From Prochlorococcus sp. AG-402-P16 (GTDB lineage Bacteria; Cyanobacteriota; Cyanobacteriia; PCC-6307; Cyanobiaceae), in the NCBI GenBank assembly GCA_003216295.1, contig QCJB01000001.1:95595-159594 (forward strand): a DNA stretch of 64,000 nucleotides. Direction: 5' to 3'. Under the pieces are notes generated by a model. It saw nothing but the letters and a program-made list of their open reading frames with translations, ran no database searches and was not told the origin of the DNA. This document shows positions 8,840 to 18,213 of this stretch, piece by piece (position 1 is the stretch's first letter; every line of letters starts with the position of its first letter). A program made the translations under genes and the position numbers.

Positions 8840-11800
8840 ATGAGAATAGCAATTGATTTACAAGGGATTCAGAGTCCAGGAAGTAGAACAAGAGGTATTG
8901 GTCGTTATTCAAAAGAAATAATTCAATCTTTAATCCGCCATTATCCAGATAATGAATATATACTTGTAGCTAATTCTCTCCTTTCAGATATTAGCGTAGA
9001 TTTTACTAATGAGATTATAAATAATAATAACGTGACTTATTTTACTTGGTCTTCTCCTGGCCCTTTGGATTATCTTTCTAATAATAGAATAGTACGTACA
9101 ATTAGTACTTATCTTAGATCATATGCTTTCTCAAAACTTCATGTTGATGTTATTTTGATTACAAGTTATTTTGAAGGCTTTACCGAGAATTGTCTTACAG
9201 AAATTGATAGGGATTTTTTAAATATTCCGATTTTATCTATTTTCTATGATCTTATTCCTTTAATTAATCAAGAAAAGTATTTAAATAATAATCCTGATTT
9301 TTCAAAGTTTTATAAAGATAAATTAGATCAATTAAAATCGTTTGATGGATTATTAGCGATCTCTCAATCTTCTAGAAATGAAGCAATTAAATATTTAGAG
9401 TTTAATTCTAATTCTGTATTTAATATTTCTTCAGCTTGTGATCGCTTCTTATTTAATCCTAAGAAGAGAAATGATATTCATTCCGATCTATCAATTTCAT
9501 CATTTGGACCATATATTTTATATACTGGTGCTGCTGATCCAAGAAAAAATATTTTTAAACTTTTACATGCTTATTCTCTTCTTTCTCAAGAAATTGTCTC
9601 TAACTATAAACTAGTAATTGCTGGAAAGTTAATTGAAGCTGAAATTCAACAAATAAATAATTGGATTGAACAATATCATATTAATTCAAATAATATTTTG
9701 CTTTTGGGTTATGTTAATGATTCTGATTTAGTGCGTCTATATCAAAATTGCCATCTTTTTGTTTTTCCTTCGTTGCACGAGGGGTTTGGACTCCCTGTCT
9801 TAGAGGCTATGTCCTGTGGAGCTCCCGTTATTGGATCTGATTGTACGAGTTTACCTGAGATCATTGGAAATAAGAGAGCGACATTTGACCCTTATAATGT
9901 TTTGAGTATTAAAAACTTAATTGAAAAGGCATTAATAGATAGTAGCTTTCACGCATTTCTTGTTGAGAATTCAAAGATCCAAAGTAATTTATTTTCGTGG
10001 GCTAATTGTGCTTCATTAGCTATTTCGGGTATTAATCAATGTTTAAAAGATAAAAAACCTTTGTCTTCAGAATTGAATTGGTACCTTATTTCTAAACATA
10101 ATAAAGAAAAATTTGATCTTCTGATTTCCAAGATCTTAACAAATAAATATCTAAGGAATTCTTTAAATCAAGAGCTTATAAAACAGATTTCGGCTTCTAT
10201 CGATTTGATTAATATCAAAGCAGATAATATTTCCCGTTTAATTCCCAATTATAACTCTGAAATTTCTTGGAAATTGGAGGGCCCTTTTGATTCTAATTAT
10301 AGTCTTGCAATTCTTAATAGATATCTTTTGAACTCTTTTGATAAGTTAATTGATTCTTTATCTATTCATAATACCGAAGGTTTTGGAGACTATCCAGTAA
10401 ATGAAAAATTTATCAGCAAATACTCTCTATTAAATTCATATTATATTAATTCTATTAATGATAATTCAGAATCAGTTGTAGTCAGCAGGAACTTATATCC
10501 ACCAAGAGTATCAGATATGTCTTCTCGATTAAATCTTTTGCATTCATATGGTTGGGAAGAATCTGTAATTCCTTCAGAATGGGTTAATGAATTTAATTTT
10601 AATTTGCAGGGAATAAGTGTAATGTCTTATCAAGTAAAAAAGATATTAATTGATAATGGCGTAACAGTTCCTATAAGTATTTCTGGCTTAGGACTAGATC
10701 ATTTGAATCACATTGAACCCTGTGACTCTTTTCAGGTTAAGGCCAGGAAATTTAAATTCTTACATATTTCATCTTGCTTTCCGCGGAAAGCTGTAGATGT
10801 ATTACTAAAATCCTATGAAAACTCTTTTGATGACCAAGATGATGTAAGTCTTATTATAAAAACTTTTGATAATCCTCATAATAAACTTTTAGAGATTTTA
10901 TATGAATTAAAAAAAAGAAATAGTAATTTTCCTGATGTTGTTGTATTGACTGAAGATTTAAATGAATCAGAAATGAAAGCTCTTTATTTGCAATCTAATG
11001 CCTTAGTTGCTCCAAGTAGAGGTGAGGGTTTTGGTTTGCCTATAGGTGAAGCAATGCAATTAGGTGTGCCTGTTATTGCGACAGGCTGGGGTGGTCATAT
11101 GGATTTTTGTAATTCCAATAATAGTTGGTTAATTGATTTCAATTTTCAAAAAGCTGATACACATTTTAATTTAGATTTGTCGTATTGGGCTGAACCATCA
11201 TATATCCATTTGAGTAAGTTGATGAAAAATATTTTCTACTCTTCAATGAGTGAATTGAGTCAAAAAACTTCATTAGCTAAGAAAGAGATTTCATGTTTCA
11301 CTTGGGATCAAGTTTCTATGATGAATCTTGATTTTTCAAAATATCTACTCAGTAATTCAGTCAGAATTCCAAAGAAAATAGGATGGGTAACTCCATGGTT
11401 TGGTAAATGTGGTATTGCCTCTTATTCAAAACATCTAATCGATTATATGGAAGATGATATTACTTTGTTTACTCCACTAGAAGAGAGTTACTCAAATCAT
11501 AAAACTACTTCATTTAAGATTGTACCTTCATGGAATTATGATTCAACTGACGAAAGTAGTTTTAGTTTACTTTATAATCATATTATATCTTTTAAAATTA
11601 CAACATTAGTTATACAATTCAACTATGGTTTTTTTGACTTTGATAATTTTTCTAGATTCATCAATCAACTAACTTTAGCTAAAATAAATGTTGTTGTTTT
11701 TTTACATTCTACTAATGATCCAGATAATCAAAATAACAAAAAATTGTTCTTACTTAGTGAGGCATTAAAAAAATGTAGGAGAGTATTTGTACACACTTTT

Positions 11801-12505
11801 AATGATCTTAATAATTTAAAAAATCTTAGAATAATTAATAATGTAGCCTTATTTCCGCATGGTATTCCTGATTTTAATCCTCCTTTAAAGCAAAAACTTA
11901 ATTTAATTAATACTAGGTTAAATAATAAAAATTTGAAAATATCATCATTTGGTTTCTGTTTGCCAAATAAAGGTTTTAAGGAGCTATTATATGCAATTAA
12001 AATTCTAAAAGATCAGAAAATTCTAATAACCTTAGATTTATATTCTGCTATTTATAGTCAAGAATATTCTTATTATTTTGAAGAGCTTAAGGAACTAAGG
12101 TTGTCACTTGGTCTTGAAGCAAATACAACTTTATATAGTGATTACATGTCTGAAAAAGATTCTCTAATTAGTCTTTTCTGTTCAGATTTAATTGTTTTTC
12201 CATATCAATCTTCTAAAGAGTCTTCAAGTGCCGCAGTGAGACAGGCTTTAGCAGTTAATAGACCAATATTGGTTTCCAAATTAGATATTTTCGATGATGT
12301 CAGTGATCATGTTGAATATTTATCTGGAATGACTCCAAAGGAAATAGCCAATGATTTAATGTTGTTTGTAAATAAAAAATATTCTGGATCTAAATTATTC
12401 GATAATAATGAACAGAAAATAAGATGTTTAAATCAAAGAAAATTTAGTTTTTTAGCACCTCGGTTGTCTTCGATTATAGACAGTCTTGAATTTAATAAAG
12501 ATTAA
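8840..12505 (+). CDS. Giant multidomain glycosyltransferase (three GT-B modules)
   Basis: A 1221-residue protein with three successive GT4-like (GT-B fold) modules. Module 1 (about 1-400) has GIGRYSKE near the N-terminus, GAADPRKNI (about 229) and the donor-binding HEGFGLPVLEAMSCG (about 312). Module 2 (about 420-840) has SSCFPRKAVDVLL (about 645) and RGEGFGLPIGEAMQLG (about 727). Module 3 (about 845-1221) begins GWVTPWFGKCGIASYS and has a degenerate donor motif, SSKESSSAAVRQALAVNRP (about 1120). Modules 1 and 2 keep the E-x-F-G-x-x-x-x-E-A pattern, so at least two active sites are likely. It probably builds several linkages of one surface polysaccharide repeat in the cytosol. The DNA is extremely AT-rich, which suggests an accessory gene. 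Confidence 0.9.
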   Translation: MRIAIDLQGIQSPGSRTRGIGRYSKEIIQSLIRHYPDNEYILVANSLLSDISVDFTNEIINNNNVTYFTWSSPGPLDYLSNNRIVRTISTYLRSYAFSKLHVDVILITSYFEGFTENCLTEIDRDFLNIPILSIFYDLIPLINQEKYLNNNPDFSKFYKDKLDQLKSFDGLLAISQSSRNEAIKYLEFNSNSVFNISSACDRFLFNPKKRNDIHSDLSISSFGPYILYTGAADPRKNIFKLLHAYSLLSQEIVSNYKLVIAGKLIEAEIQQINNWIEQYHINSNNILLLGYVNDSDLVRLYQNCHLFVFPSLHEGFGLPVLEAMSCGAPVIGSDCTSLPEIIGNKRATFDPYNVLSIKNLIEKALIDSSFHAFLVENSKIQSNLFSWANCASLAISGINQCLKDKKPLSSELNWYLISKHNKEKFDLLISKILTNKYLRNSLNQELIKQISASIDLINIKADNISRLIPNYNSEISWKLEGPFDSNYSLAILNRYLLNSFDKLIDSLSIHNTEGFGDYPVNEKFISKYSLLNSYYINSINDNSESVVVSRNLYPPRVSDMSSRLNLLHSYGWEESVIPSEWVNEFNFNLQGISVMSYQVKKILIDNGVTVPISISGLGLDHLNHIEPCDSFQVKARKFKFLHISSCFPRKAVDVLLKSYENSFDDQDDVSLIIKTFDNPHNKLLEILYELKKRNSNFPDVVVLTEDLNESEMKALYLQSNALVAPSRGEGFGLPIGEAMQLGVPVIATGWGGHMDFCNSNNSWLIDFNFQKADTHFNLDLSYWAEPSYIHLSKLMKNIFYSSMSELSQKTSLAKKEISCFTWDQVSMMNLDFSKYLLSNSVRIPKKIGWVTPWFGKCGIASYSKHLIDYMEDDITLFTPLEESYSNHKTTSFKIVPSWNYDSTDESSFSLLYNHIISFKITTLVIQFNYGFFDFDNFSRFINQLTLAKINVVVFLHSTNDPDNQNNKKLFLLSEALKKCRRVFVHTFNDLNNLKNLRIINNVALFPHGIPDFNPPLKQKLNLINTRLNNKNLKISSFGFCLPNKGFKELLYAIKILKDQKILITLDLYSAIYSQEYSYYFEELKELRLSLGLEANTTLYSDYMSEKDSLISLFCSDLIVFPYQSSKESSSAAVRQALAVNRPILVSKLDIFDDVSDHVEYLSGMTPKEIANDLMLFVNKKYSGSKLFDNNEQKIRCLNQRKFSFLAPRLSSIIDSLEFNKD

Positions 12506-12508
12506 TTT

Positions 12509-13519
12509 TTAATTTCTTTCCTTGAAATCTATTAATTTTTCTATAATAGAATCAACACTAATTTTTGTTTTCCATCCAAGTTCTTTAAATATTTTACTTG
12601 GATCACCACAACTATTTTCTATTTCTGTTTCTCTAAAAAGTTTTTTATCTGATGTTACATACTCTTGCCAATCTAAATCTAGTTTTTTAAATGCTATTTC
12701 TATAAATTTTTTTAGAGTAGTTAATTTTCCAGTACAAATAATTTGATCATTCATCATTTCTGAATTTGCTATTAACTGCATTGCTTCTACATATTCTGGA
12801 GCCCATCCCCAATCTCTAGCTATTTCTAAATTACCGAGTTTTAGTACTTTTGTTGTTCCTTTTTTGCATTCTATTGCACCTGAAATTATTTTTTGGGTCA
12901 CAAAAGAAGATTTTCTTAATGGAGATTCATGATTAAACAAGACTCCAGTCATGCATTTTAGACCGTAAACTTCTCTATACAATTTTACAAGATTGAAGCT
13001 AGTTGATTTACTGATTGCATAAGGATTAATTGGTTGATGAACATCTTCAATTGAGGCAGGTTTTTTCATGTTTCCAAAGATTTCGCTACTGCCAGCAAAA
13101 AAAATCGAACCCTTAAAATCTAATTTTCTACATGTTTCAAGAATATTATGAGAACCATTTATAATACTTTTTAATGTTTTTCTAGGGTGTCTAAATGATT
13201 CTCCTACAGATGATTGTCCAGCTAGATTATATATTTCTCTTGGTTGGTATTTCTCTATCAAGCTAGAAATTGTTGAATATTTCTCGATATCTCCATCAAT
13301 CATTTCTACTTCTTTTTCGATACCTAATATCAAATGATTTTTTATAGGTTGTTTTGTTTGCAAACGTGATAGCCCAATAACCCTGAAGCCTTTTTTTAAA
13401 AGGGATTTGGAAATTAGTGACCCATCTTGACCACTGGCACCAAATATAAGAGCTGTCTTTGCAGTCAAAATTAATTTTAATTTATTGACCATTGTCCGTC
13501 TTTTCAGGATATTCATCAA
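12509..13519 (-). CDS. GDP-mannose 4,6-dehydratase family protein (divergent paralogue)
   Basis: Extended short-chain dehydrogenase related to Gmd. The 336-residue product has IFGASGQDGSLI (variant of [11 protein letters not shown]), NLAGQSSVGESF, GSSEIFGN (in place of TSELYG), PYAISKST with Tyr-x-x-x-Lys, FNHESPLRKSSFVT and ARDWGWAPEYVEAM, all recognisable Gmd positions. Several contacts differ from the canonical Gmd at 27737-28801, so it may be a dehydratase with altered specificity or a GDP-4-keto-6-deoxymannose reductase. The first 9 residues are doubtful; MVNKLKL at residue 10 is an alternative start. It converges with the glycosyltransferase gene, leaving 3 bp between the 3' ends. Confidence 0.82.
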   Translation of the reverse strand: MMNILKRRTMVNKLKLILTAKTALIFGASGQDGSLISKSLLKKGFRVIGLSRLQTKQPIKNHLILGIEKEVEMIDGDIEKYSTISSLIEKYQPREIYNLAGQSSVGESFRHPRKTLKSIINGSHNILETCRKLDFKGSIFFAGSSEIFGNMKKPASIEDVHQPINPYAISKSTSFNLVKLYREVYGLKCMTGVLFNHESPLRKSSFVTQKIISGAIECKKGTTKVLKLGNLEIARDWGWAPEYVEAMQLIANSEMMNDQIICTGKLTTLKKFIEIAFKKLDLDWQEYVTSDKKLFRETEIENSCGDPSKIFKELGWKTKISVDSIIEKLIDFKERN

Positions 13520-13926
13520 CTGTCCAATTTATTTTTTAAGTCCTTTTCCGATGCTTGATGAATTCAAATGATCTTCGGAATTTGGCCTGTTTGTATCAAA
13601 AATTACTCATAATCTGTTATTTCAAAAATGGGTGTGCACTTTAATTTCTGGATCTTCTGCCTTGTTGGTCTTCATTTTTTCTTGCTTTGAAATTGTGTCC
13701 TCAATCGCTTTAATATTTCAAAGATTTTAACTCTATTGCTTTCTTGAGATGTCTTTATTTGCAATGAGTCTACTTGATATCAAAGTCTTTTTCAATGTAC
13801 TAGGGATTGAATGTAAAATTGTTTTTTAGCTCGATTTCCCCTCTGTTTTTTATTTATAAAATGTTCGGATTTCCTTGTTTGAGATAAAAAAAATGTTGCT
13901 ATTACACTCATGCACCGTATATTTAC

Positions 13927-13956
13927 TTGAGTTTCTGTTTCATCAGGTTATATAGT
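13927..13956 (+). promoter_or_regulatory. Sigma70-type promoter for the RTX gene
   Basis: A -35 box TTGAGT (13927-13932) and a -10 box TATAGT (13951-13956) are separated by 18 bp. The predicted transcript would start near 13963, giving an untranslated leader of about 68 nt before the ATG at 14031. Position, spacing and a dedicated terminator after the gene support it as the promoter of a single-gene unit. Confidence 0.55.
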
Positions 13957-13975
13957 GCCTGCTCAAAACAGATAG

Positions 13976-13992
13976 CCGCAGTTCATCTGCGG
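13976..13992 (+). promoter_or_regulatory. 5'-UTR hairpin of the RTX mRNA
   Basis: CCGCAG (13976-13981) and CTGCGG (13987-13992) form a perfect 6-bp GC-rich stem with loop TTCAT. It lies near the predicted 5' end of the transcript in otherwise AT-rich DNA, so it may stabilise the mRNA. It could also be a remnant protein-binding palindrome. Confidence 0.45.
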
Positions 13993-14030
13993 AGATCCTT
14001 AACTTAAGAACAAATTTTTTCTTCTCCCCC

Positions 14031-17000
14031 ATGGCCAACGCGACTAGCACACAACTCCAAGAGCTTTACGTTGCATACTTCGGGCGCGCTGCTGATCCCA
14101 CAGGTCTGGATTACTGGACTAAAAAAGGGATCTCTACAGCAGATTTCGCCGCTGATATGTATGCCCAAGCCGAATTTAAAGATGCATACGGCAGTCTCTC
14201 AACTGAGGCACAGGTAAATCAGATTTATAAAAATCTCTTTGATAGAGAAGCTGACGTAGATGGATTGAATTATTGGACACTTGAAATCAATCTCGGCAAC
14301 ATAAAGCTTGCTGAAATTGCAAATCATCTAATTTATGCAGCTCAAAACAACGCTGGTAGTGAGACTGATAAAACAGCATTAACTAATAGAACCAATGCCG
14401 CTGTTGCTTATACAGCGAAAGTTAAAGAAAGTACAACTGCAATTCTTGCTTTCCAAGCTCAATCAACTGACCCATGGGTTGCAGGTGTAAATATTACTGA
14501 AGCAGTATCTTACTTATCTGGTATTGATGCAGACACTGCTCATACTGCTGCCGGTGTTGCTTCAAGTGTCTCAACTATCACTGCTAATGGAACTCCTAGT
14601 GAAGCTAAGTCCTTCACTCTGACAACTGGTATTGATTCATTTACTGGTGGTAATGCTGCAGATACATTCACTGCTGCTAACACCGCTACAAATGCTGCAA
14701 ATCAAACATTTAATACTGGTGATTCACTAGTTGGTGGAGGAGGTAGCGATACTCTTGACGCCACTATTGGAGTAGCAGCTACTTACCAGGCAAATAACGT
14801 ATCTGGTATTGAAACAATTAATGGTACTTTCGGAGCTGCTGGAACCATTTCACTTCTTGGTTCAACAGGAGTTACAACAGTAAACTCAAATGCTTCTACT
14901 GCAGCTGCAATATTCACCAATATTGCTTCTACAGACGTCGCTTTAAAAGCAACAAGTACAGATCAAAACGCAACATATACATTTACAAGCACTGCCGTAT
15001 CTGGAACAGCTGATAGTGCAACTTTGACTTTGTCAAACGTCACTGCTGGTACTCATACAATTGCAGGTATTGAAACATTAAATATCGTTTCTTCAGGCGG
15101 CCCTAACGCTTTAACTGCTCTAACTGCAGCTGCGGCAACTACGATCAACGTTTCTGGTGGTCAGACACTTGATCTTGGTACTTTCAATGCTGTTGCAACA
15201 ACCATTAGCGCTGCGGAAGCAACTGCTGGGTTGACTGTTATTTCTAATAACACCTCTGCTGCAACTGTTACTGGTGGTTCAGGAAATGATGTTGTCACCT
15301 TTACAGAAGACACAGCTGCAGCCAACAAGTTTGTTGGTGGAGCTGGAGATGACAAGGTTACTTTCACAGCGAATTTAGGAACTACAGATTCAATTTCTGG
15401 TGGAGCTGGTACTGATACCTTGATTATTGAAGATGATTCAAATGCTACTGGTTATTCCACTCCTACAACTCGCATAATTGATGGTTTTGAAAAGCTTGAA
15501 ATTGGTACAGCTTTAGCTGCAAGCTTAACTGTTGCAAATATCCAAGAGGGAATTACAGAAGTCATCTTTGATGATGATGTTGCCACTGGTTTGACCTTGA
15601 CTTTGGAGGCTGGTACTCAGCAAGTTGAATTCGAAGCTGCTGCATTCGCTGATGGTGAGAGTTTCACTGTCACAGATACTGGTAGTGCTACAAATGACAC
15701 TCTTACTTTTGAGAATGGTCTAGCTACAGCAAGTGTTTGGACAGACGTTGACTTAACAATTAATGGATTTGAAACCTTCAATGTCTTAACAACATCTACT
15801 GGTGCTAAGTCAACTCAGAATATTGATGACATCACCATGACTCCTGATACTGGTGGTACTGCAACATTCAAAGCTTCAGGTACGAATAAACTCACAACTG
15901 CCGCAATTACTGCAGATGTGATTGACGCCTCAGGCTTAACTGCTGCTTCAAGTGGTAGCACATTTACAATGGGGACTCCTGTAGGAGTTGAATCAATTAC
16001 AGGTTCTGCAGGTAATGACACACTTACTGGAGATGCCTCAAGTAGCATCGATGGTGGAGCTGGTAGTGACTCAATTACTGGTGGTTCAGGAAACGACACT
16101 CTTGTAGGTGGAGCTGGTGCTGACACAATCACCTCAGGAGCTGGTAATGACACCATCTCAGCTGGTGCTGGTAATGACACCATTACTGTTGGGGATAATA
16201 TTACTCAGGCTGACACCATAGATGGTGGAGCTGGTACTGACACCATTAGTATTACTGGTGCTTCAAGTAGTGGTATTAGCGCGTTAAATGCACTATCTGT
16301 ATCTAACGTCACAACATTGAATGCGAATATCTCGAATATCGAGAATATGTCTATATCAAGTGCTTTGAACGTAAGTTCATTTGATGTAGCTCGCTTAGAC
16401 AGTATTAGTAACATCACTTTGGCAGCTGGATACACAGGTGCTGAGACACTTTCAGGTCTTGCTGATGGTGCAAGCATTACTCTTGCAACAGCTGATACAG
16501 GTGGTGCTTCTGCTTTAACTCTTACACTGGCATCAACATCAGGTTCTAGTGATTCAGTAACAGTTAACCTCGAGAATGATTCTTCTACTGACTTTGATGC
16601 ATTGACTATTGCATCTGTAGAGAACATTACTCTTACTACTGCTGAAGCTACAGCAACAACAACTGTTGAAGTACATACTGTCGATATGACAGCTGCTGCG
16701 CTAACAACCTTGACTGTTACAGGTACTGAGGGTCTGAACCTTATGGGTGCCAACGTTACAGCTTCTACTGTTGATGCATCAGGAGTTAAGGGTTTGGGTA
16801 TAAAAATGCTTACTAACGGAGTTGGCGTTACTTATACAGGTTCATCAAAAGTTGACGTAGTTGCTGGTGGTGTAGGAGCCGATACTATCTCTGGTGCTGG
16901 CGGTGCTGACCAATTGAGTGGAGGAACTGGAGCTGACTCAATAGTCGGTGGAGCAGGTGCCGACACACTTTCTGGTGGTGCTGGTAATGACACTATTGAT

Positions 17001-18194
17001 CTAGGAGCGTCTGATTCTTCCATTGATGTTTACACCTCTCTTGGTGGATCAGGTACAACTAACATTGATACAATTCAGAACTTCAATGCTGGTTCAAGTG
17101 CAGGAGACATACTTGCCCTTCACAACTCAACTTATCAGGGTGCTGATTTCATTAAAGATGACACCTCATTAGTCGCAAATATCACAACTAACACAACTGC
17201 AGCTGCTGCTAACTCAAACATCTTTACCTTGACTCAAGGTAAATTCGCTAACGCTGCAGCAATTAGCACTGCATTAGCGTCTGGTGGAAGTGTCACCTTT
17301 GGTAGTGGTATTTCTTCTGGTGGTGTTGGTCATGTTGTTCTTGTATATCAAGCTTCAACTGGTGGCGATGCAAGAATTGCTACTGCTCAAGTAGCAGATG
17401 CAGGTGGTGTGGATGAAGTTGTTGACGTTGCTGTACTAAGTGGAGTTACAGACATAACTTCATTAGTCGCAGGCAACTTTAATCTTGATGATCTATTTGG
17501 CCATGCTGGAGCTGATACCCTAGCTGGTAGTGCAGGTGCTGAAACTATCTACGCTGGTCACGGTGTTGACAGTATCAACTCTGGAGTTGGAGCTGACATT
17601 ATTAGCCTTGAAACGACTTATGACGTCGGTTCAGCGGATACAATCCTCATGACTCAGGCTGCTACCTTAGATACAATCACAGGTTTCACGGCTGGCACCA
17701 GTGGCGACCTTATCCAAATTGATATCTCTGAATTCGTTAAAATCAGTTCAGTTACATCAGGTACACTTGATCAGTTAGTTGCTTTCTCAGCCACTGCCAC
17801 CATTGAAGACGTAGCAGCTACCGACACTGTTAGCTTTGCAACTATCGACGGTGACAACGAAACAACTGCTGTATTCGAGGCCGCTGAGCTACTATTGCTT
17901 GACTCTGCAACGGCTACTTTCGCAAACGTAGCTATCGCTGTAGATGCATTCGAGATTGCTGGTGCTCATACTCTGGTACACCAATCTGACATCACCACAG
18001 CTGATGCTTTCTTATTCGCATACGAGAATGGAACTGAAGTACGTCTCGCTTTAGCTTCAGTTATCGCATCTGATGACAACTCTGCTTCAGCATCTGGTAT
18101 CACTAACACCAACTTAAGAGGAGTTGACCTTGCGGTACTTTCAGGAGTTACTGATGTATCAACTCTAGTTGCAGCAAACTTAGACTTCGTATAA
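14031..18194 (+). CDS. Giant RTX-type calcium-binding surface protein with N-terminal DUF4214 module
   Basis: A 1387-residue, Ala/Thr/Gly/Asp-rich, acidic protein with almost no Cys. Residues about 8-165 carry two DUF4214-type repeats (YFGRAADPTGLDYW and LFDREADVDGLNYW). Blocks of RTX nonapeptides (GG-x-G-x-D-x-x-x) lie at about 414-470, 657-737, 942-993 and 1157-1196, separated by Thr/Val-rich beta-sheet-like stretches. There is no N-terminal signal peptide. The hydrophobic C-terminus (ending NLDFV) fits a type I secretion signal, and a type I exporter operon lies 3 kb away. Size and architecture recall S-layer or motility glycoproteins of marine Synechococcus such as SwmA, though homology was not tested. 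Codons are GC-richer than in the neighbours. It likely forms or coats the cell surface. Confidence 0.85.
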   Translation: MANATSTQLQELYVAYFGRAADPTGLDYWTKKGISTADFAADMYAQAEFKDAYGSLSTEAQVNQIYKNLFDREADVDGLNYWTLEINLGNIKLAEIANHLIYAAQNNAGSETDKTALTNRTNAAVAYTAKVKESTTAILAFQAQSTDPWVAGVNITEAVSYLSGIDADTAHTAAGVASSVSTITANGTPSEAKSFTLTTGIDSFTGGNAADTFTAANTATNAANQTFNTGDSLVGGGGSDTLDATIGVAATYQANNVSGIETINGTFGAAGTISLLGSTGVTTVNSNASTAAAIFTNIASTDVALKATSTDQNATYTFTSTAVSGTADSATLTLSNVTAGTHTIAGIETLNIVSSGGPNALTALTAAAATTINVSGGQTLDLGTFNAVATTISAAEATAGLTVISNNTSAATVTGGSGNDVVTFTEDTAAANKFVGGAGDDKVTFTANLGTTDSISGGAGTDTLIIEDDSNATGYSTPTTRIIDGFEKLEIGTALAASLTVANIQEGITEVIFDDDVATGLTLTLEAGTQQVEFEAAAFADGESFTVTDTGSATNDTLTFENGLATASVWTDVDLTINGFETFNVLTTSTGAKSTQNIDDITMTPDTGGTATFKASGTNKLTTAAITADVIDASGLTAASSGSTFTMGTPVGVESITGSAGNDTLTGDASSSIDGGAGSDSITGGSGNDTLVGGAGADTITSGAGNDTISAGAGNDTITVGDNITQADTIDGGAGTDTISITGASSSGISALNALSVSNVTTLNANISNIENMSISSALNVSSFDVARLDSISNITLAAGYTGAETLSGLADGASITLATADTGGASALTLTLASTSGSSDSVTVNLENDSSTDFDALTIASVENITLTTAEATATTTVEVHTVDMTAAALTTLTVTGTEGLNLMGANVTASTVDASGVKGLGIKMLTNGVGVTYTGSSKVDVVAGGVGADTISGAGGADQLSGGTGADSIVGGAGADTLSGGAGNDTIDLGASDSSIDVYTSLGGSGTTNIDTIQNFNAGSSAGDILALHNSTYQGADFIKDDTSLVANITTNTTAAAANSNIFTLTQGKFANAAAISTALASGGSVTFGSGISSGGVGHVVLVYQASTGGDARIATAQVADAGGVDEVVDVAVLSGVTDITSLVAGNFNLDDLFGHAGADTLAGSAGAETIYAGHGVDSINSGVGADIISLETTYDVGSADTILMTQAATLDTITGFTAGTSGDLIQIDISEFVKISSVTSGTLDQLVAFSATATIEDVAATDTVSFATIDGDNETTAVFEAAELLLLDSATATFANVAIAVDAFEIAGAHTLVHQSDITTADAFLFAYENGTEVRLALASVIASDDNSASASGITNTNLRGVDLAVLSGVTDVSTLVAANLDFV
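15995..16250 (+). repeat. Densest RTX nonapeptide repeat block (coding)
   Basis: Tandem, imperfect repeats of a unit like GGTGGAGCTGGTAATGACACC encode consecutive GGAGNDTIT-type nonapeptides, which fold into a calcium-binding beta-roll. At least seven units follow one another in this stretch. The DNA repeats are imperfect but close enough to be prone to recombination or misassembly. Confidence 0.85.
16855..17005 (+). repeat. Second RTX nonapeptide repeat block (coding)
   Basis: Five or more consecutive G-G-x-G-A-D/N-D units (for example GGVGADTIS, GGAGADTLS, GGAGNDTID) form another predicted calcium-binding roll. One 60-base line here (16861-16920) has 33 G or C bases by hand count, much higher than surrounding genes. 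Confidence 0.8.
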
Positions 18195-18213
18195 AACTAA
18201 GTTTTAATGATTA

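Larger units (their letters stand above)
13520..14030. other. 511-bp intergenic region upstream of the RTX surface protein
   Basis: No credible coding sequence is seen on either strand. It separates the start of the leftward gmd-like gene from the start of the rightward RTX gene, so it holds at least two promoters. The last 100 bp contain a good promoter (13927-13956) and a short hairpin (13976-13992). The first 400 bp are AT-rich with several T-tracts and no recognisable RNA gene. Confidence 0.6.

Noticed and set aside
13520..14030. A possible structured non-coding RNA in the long gap before the RTX gene
   Set aside because: Apart from the 6-bp hairpin near the predicted transcript start, I saw no extended pairing or known RNA motif.
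15995..17005. Regularly spaced repeats as a possible CRISPR array
   Set aside because: The repeats are coding RTX nonapeptides without unique spacers; no cas genes are near.
15161..17023. Several long open frames on the minus strand within the RTX gene
   Set aside because: They are mirror images of the repetitive Ala/Thr/Gly coding sequence, with Pro/Ser/Val-rich translations that resemble no protein, and no start signals.
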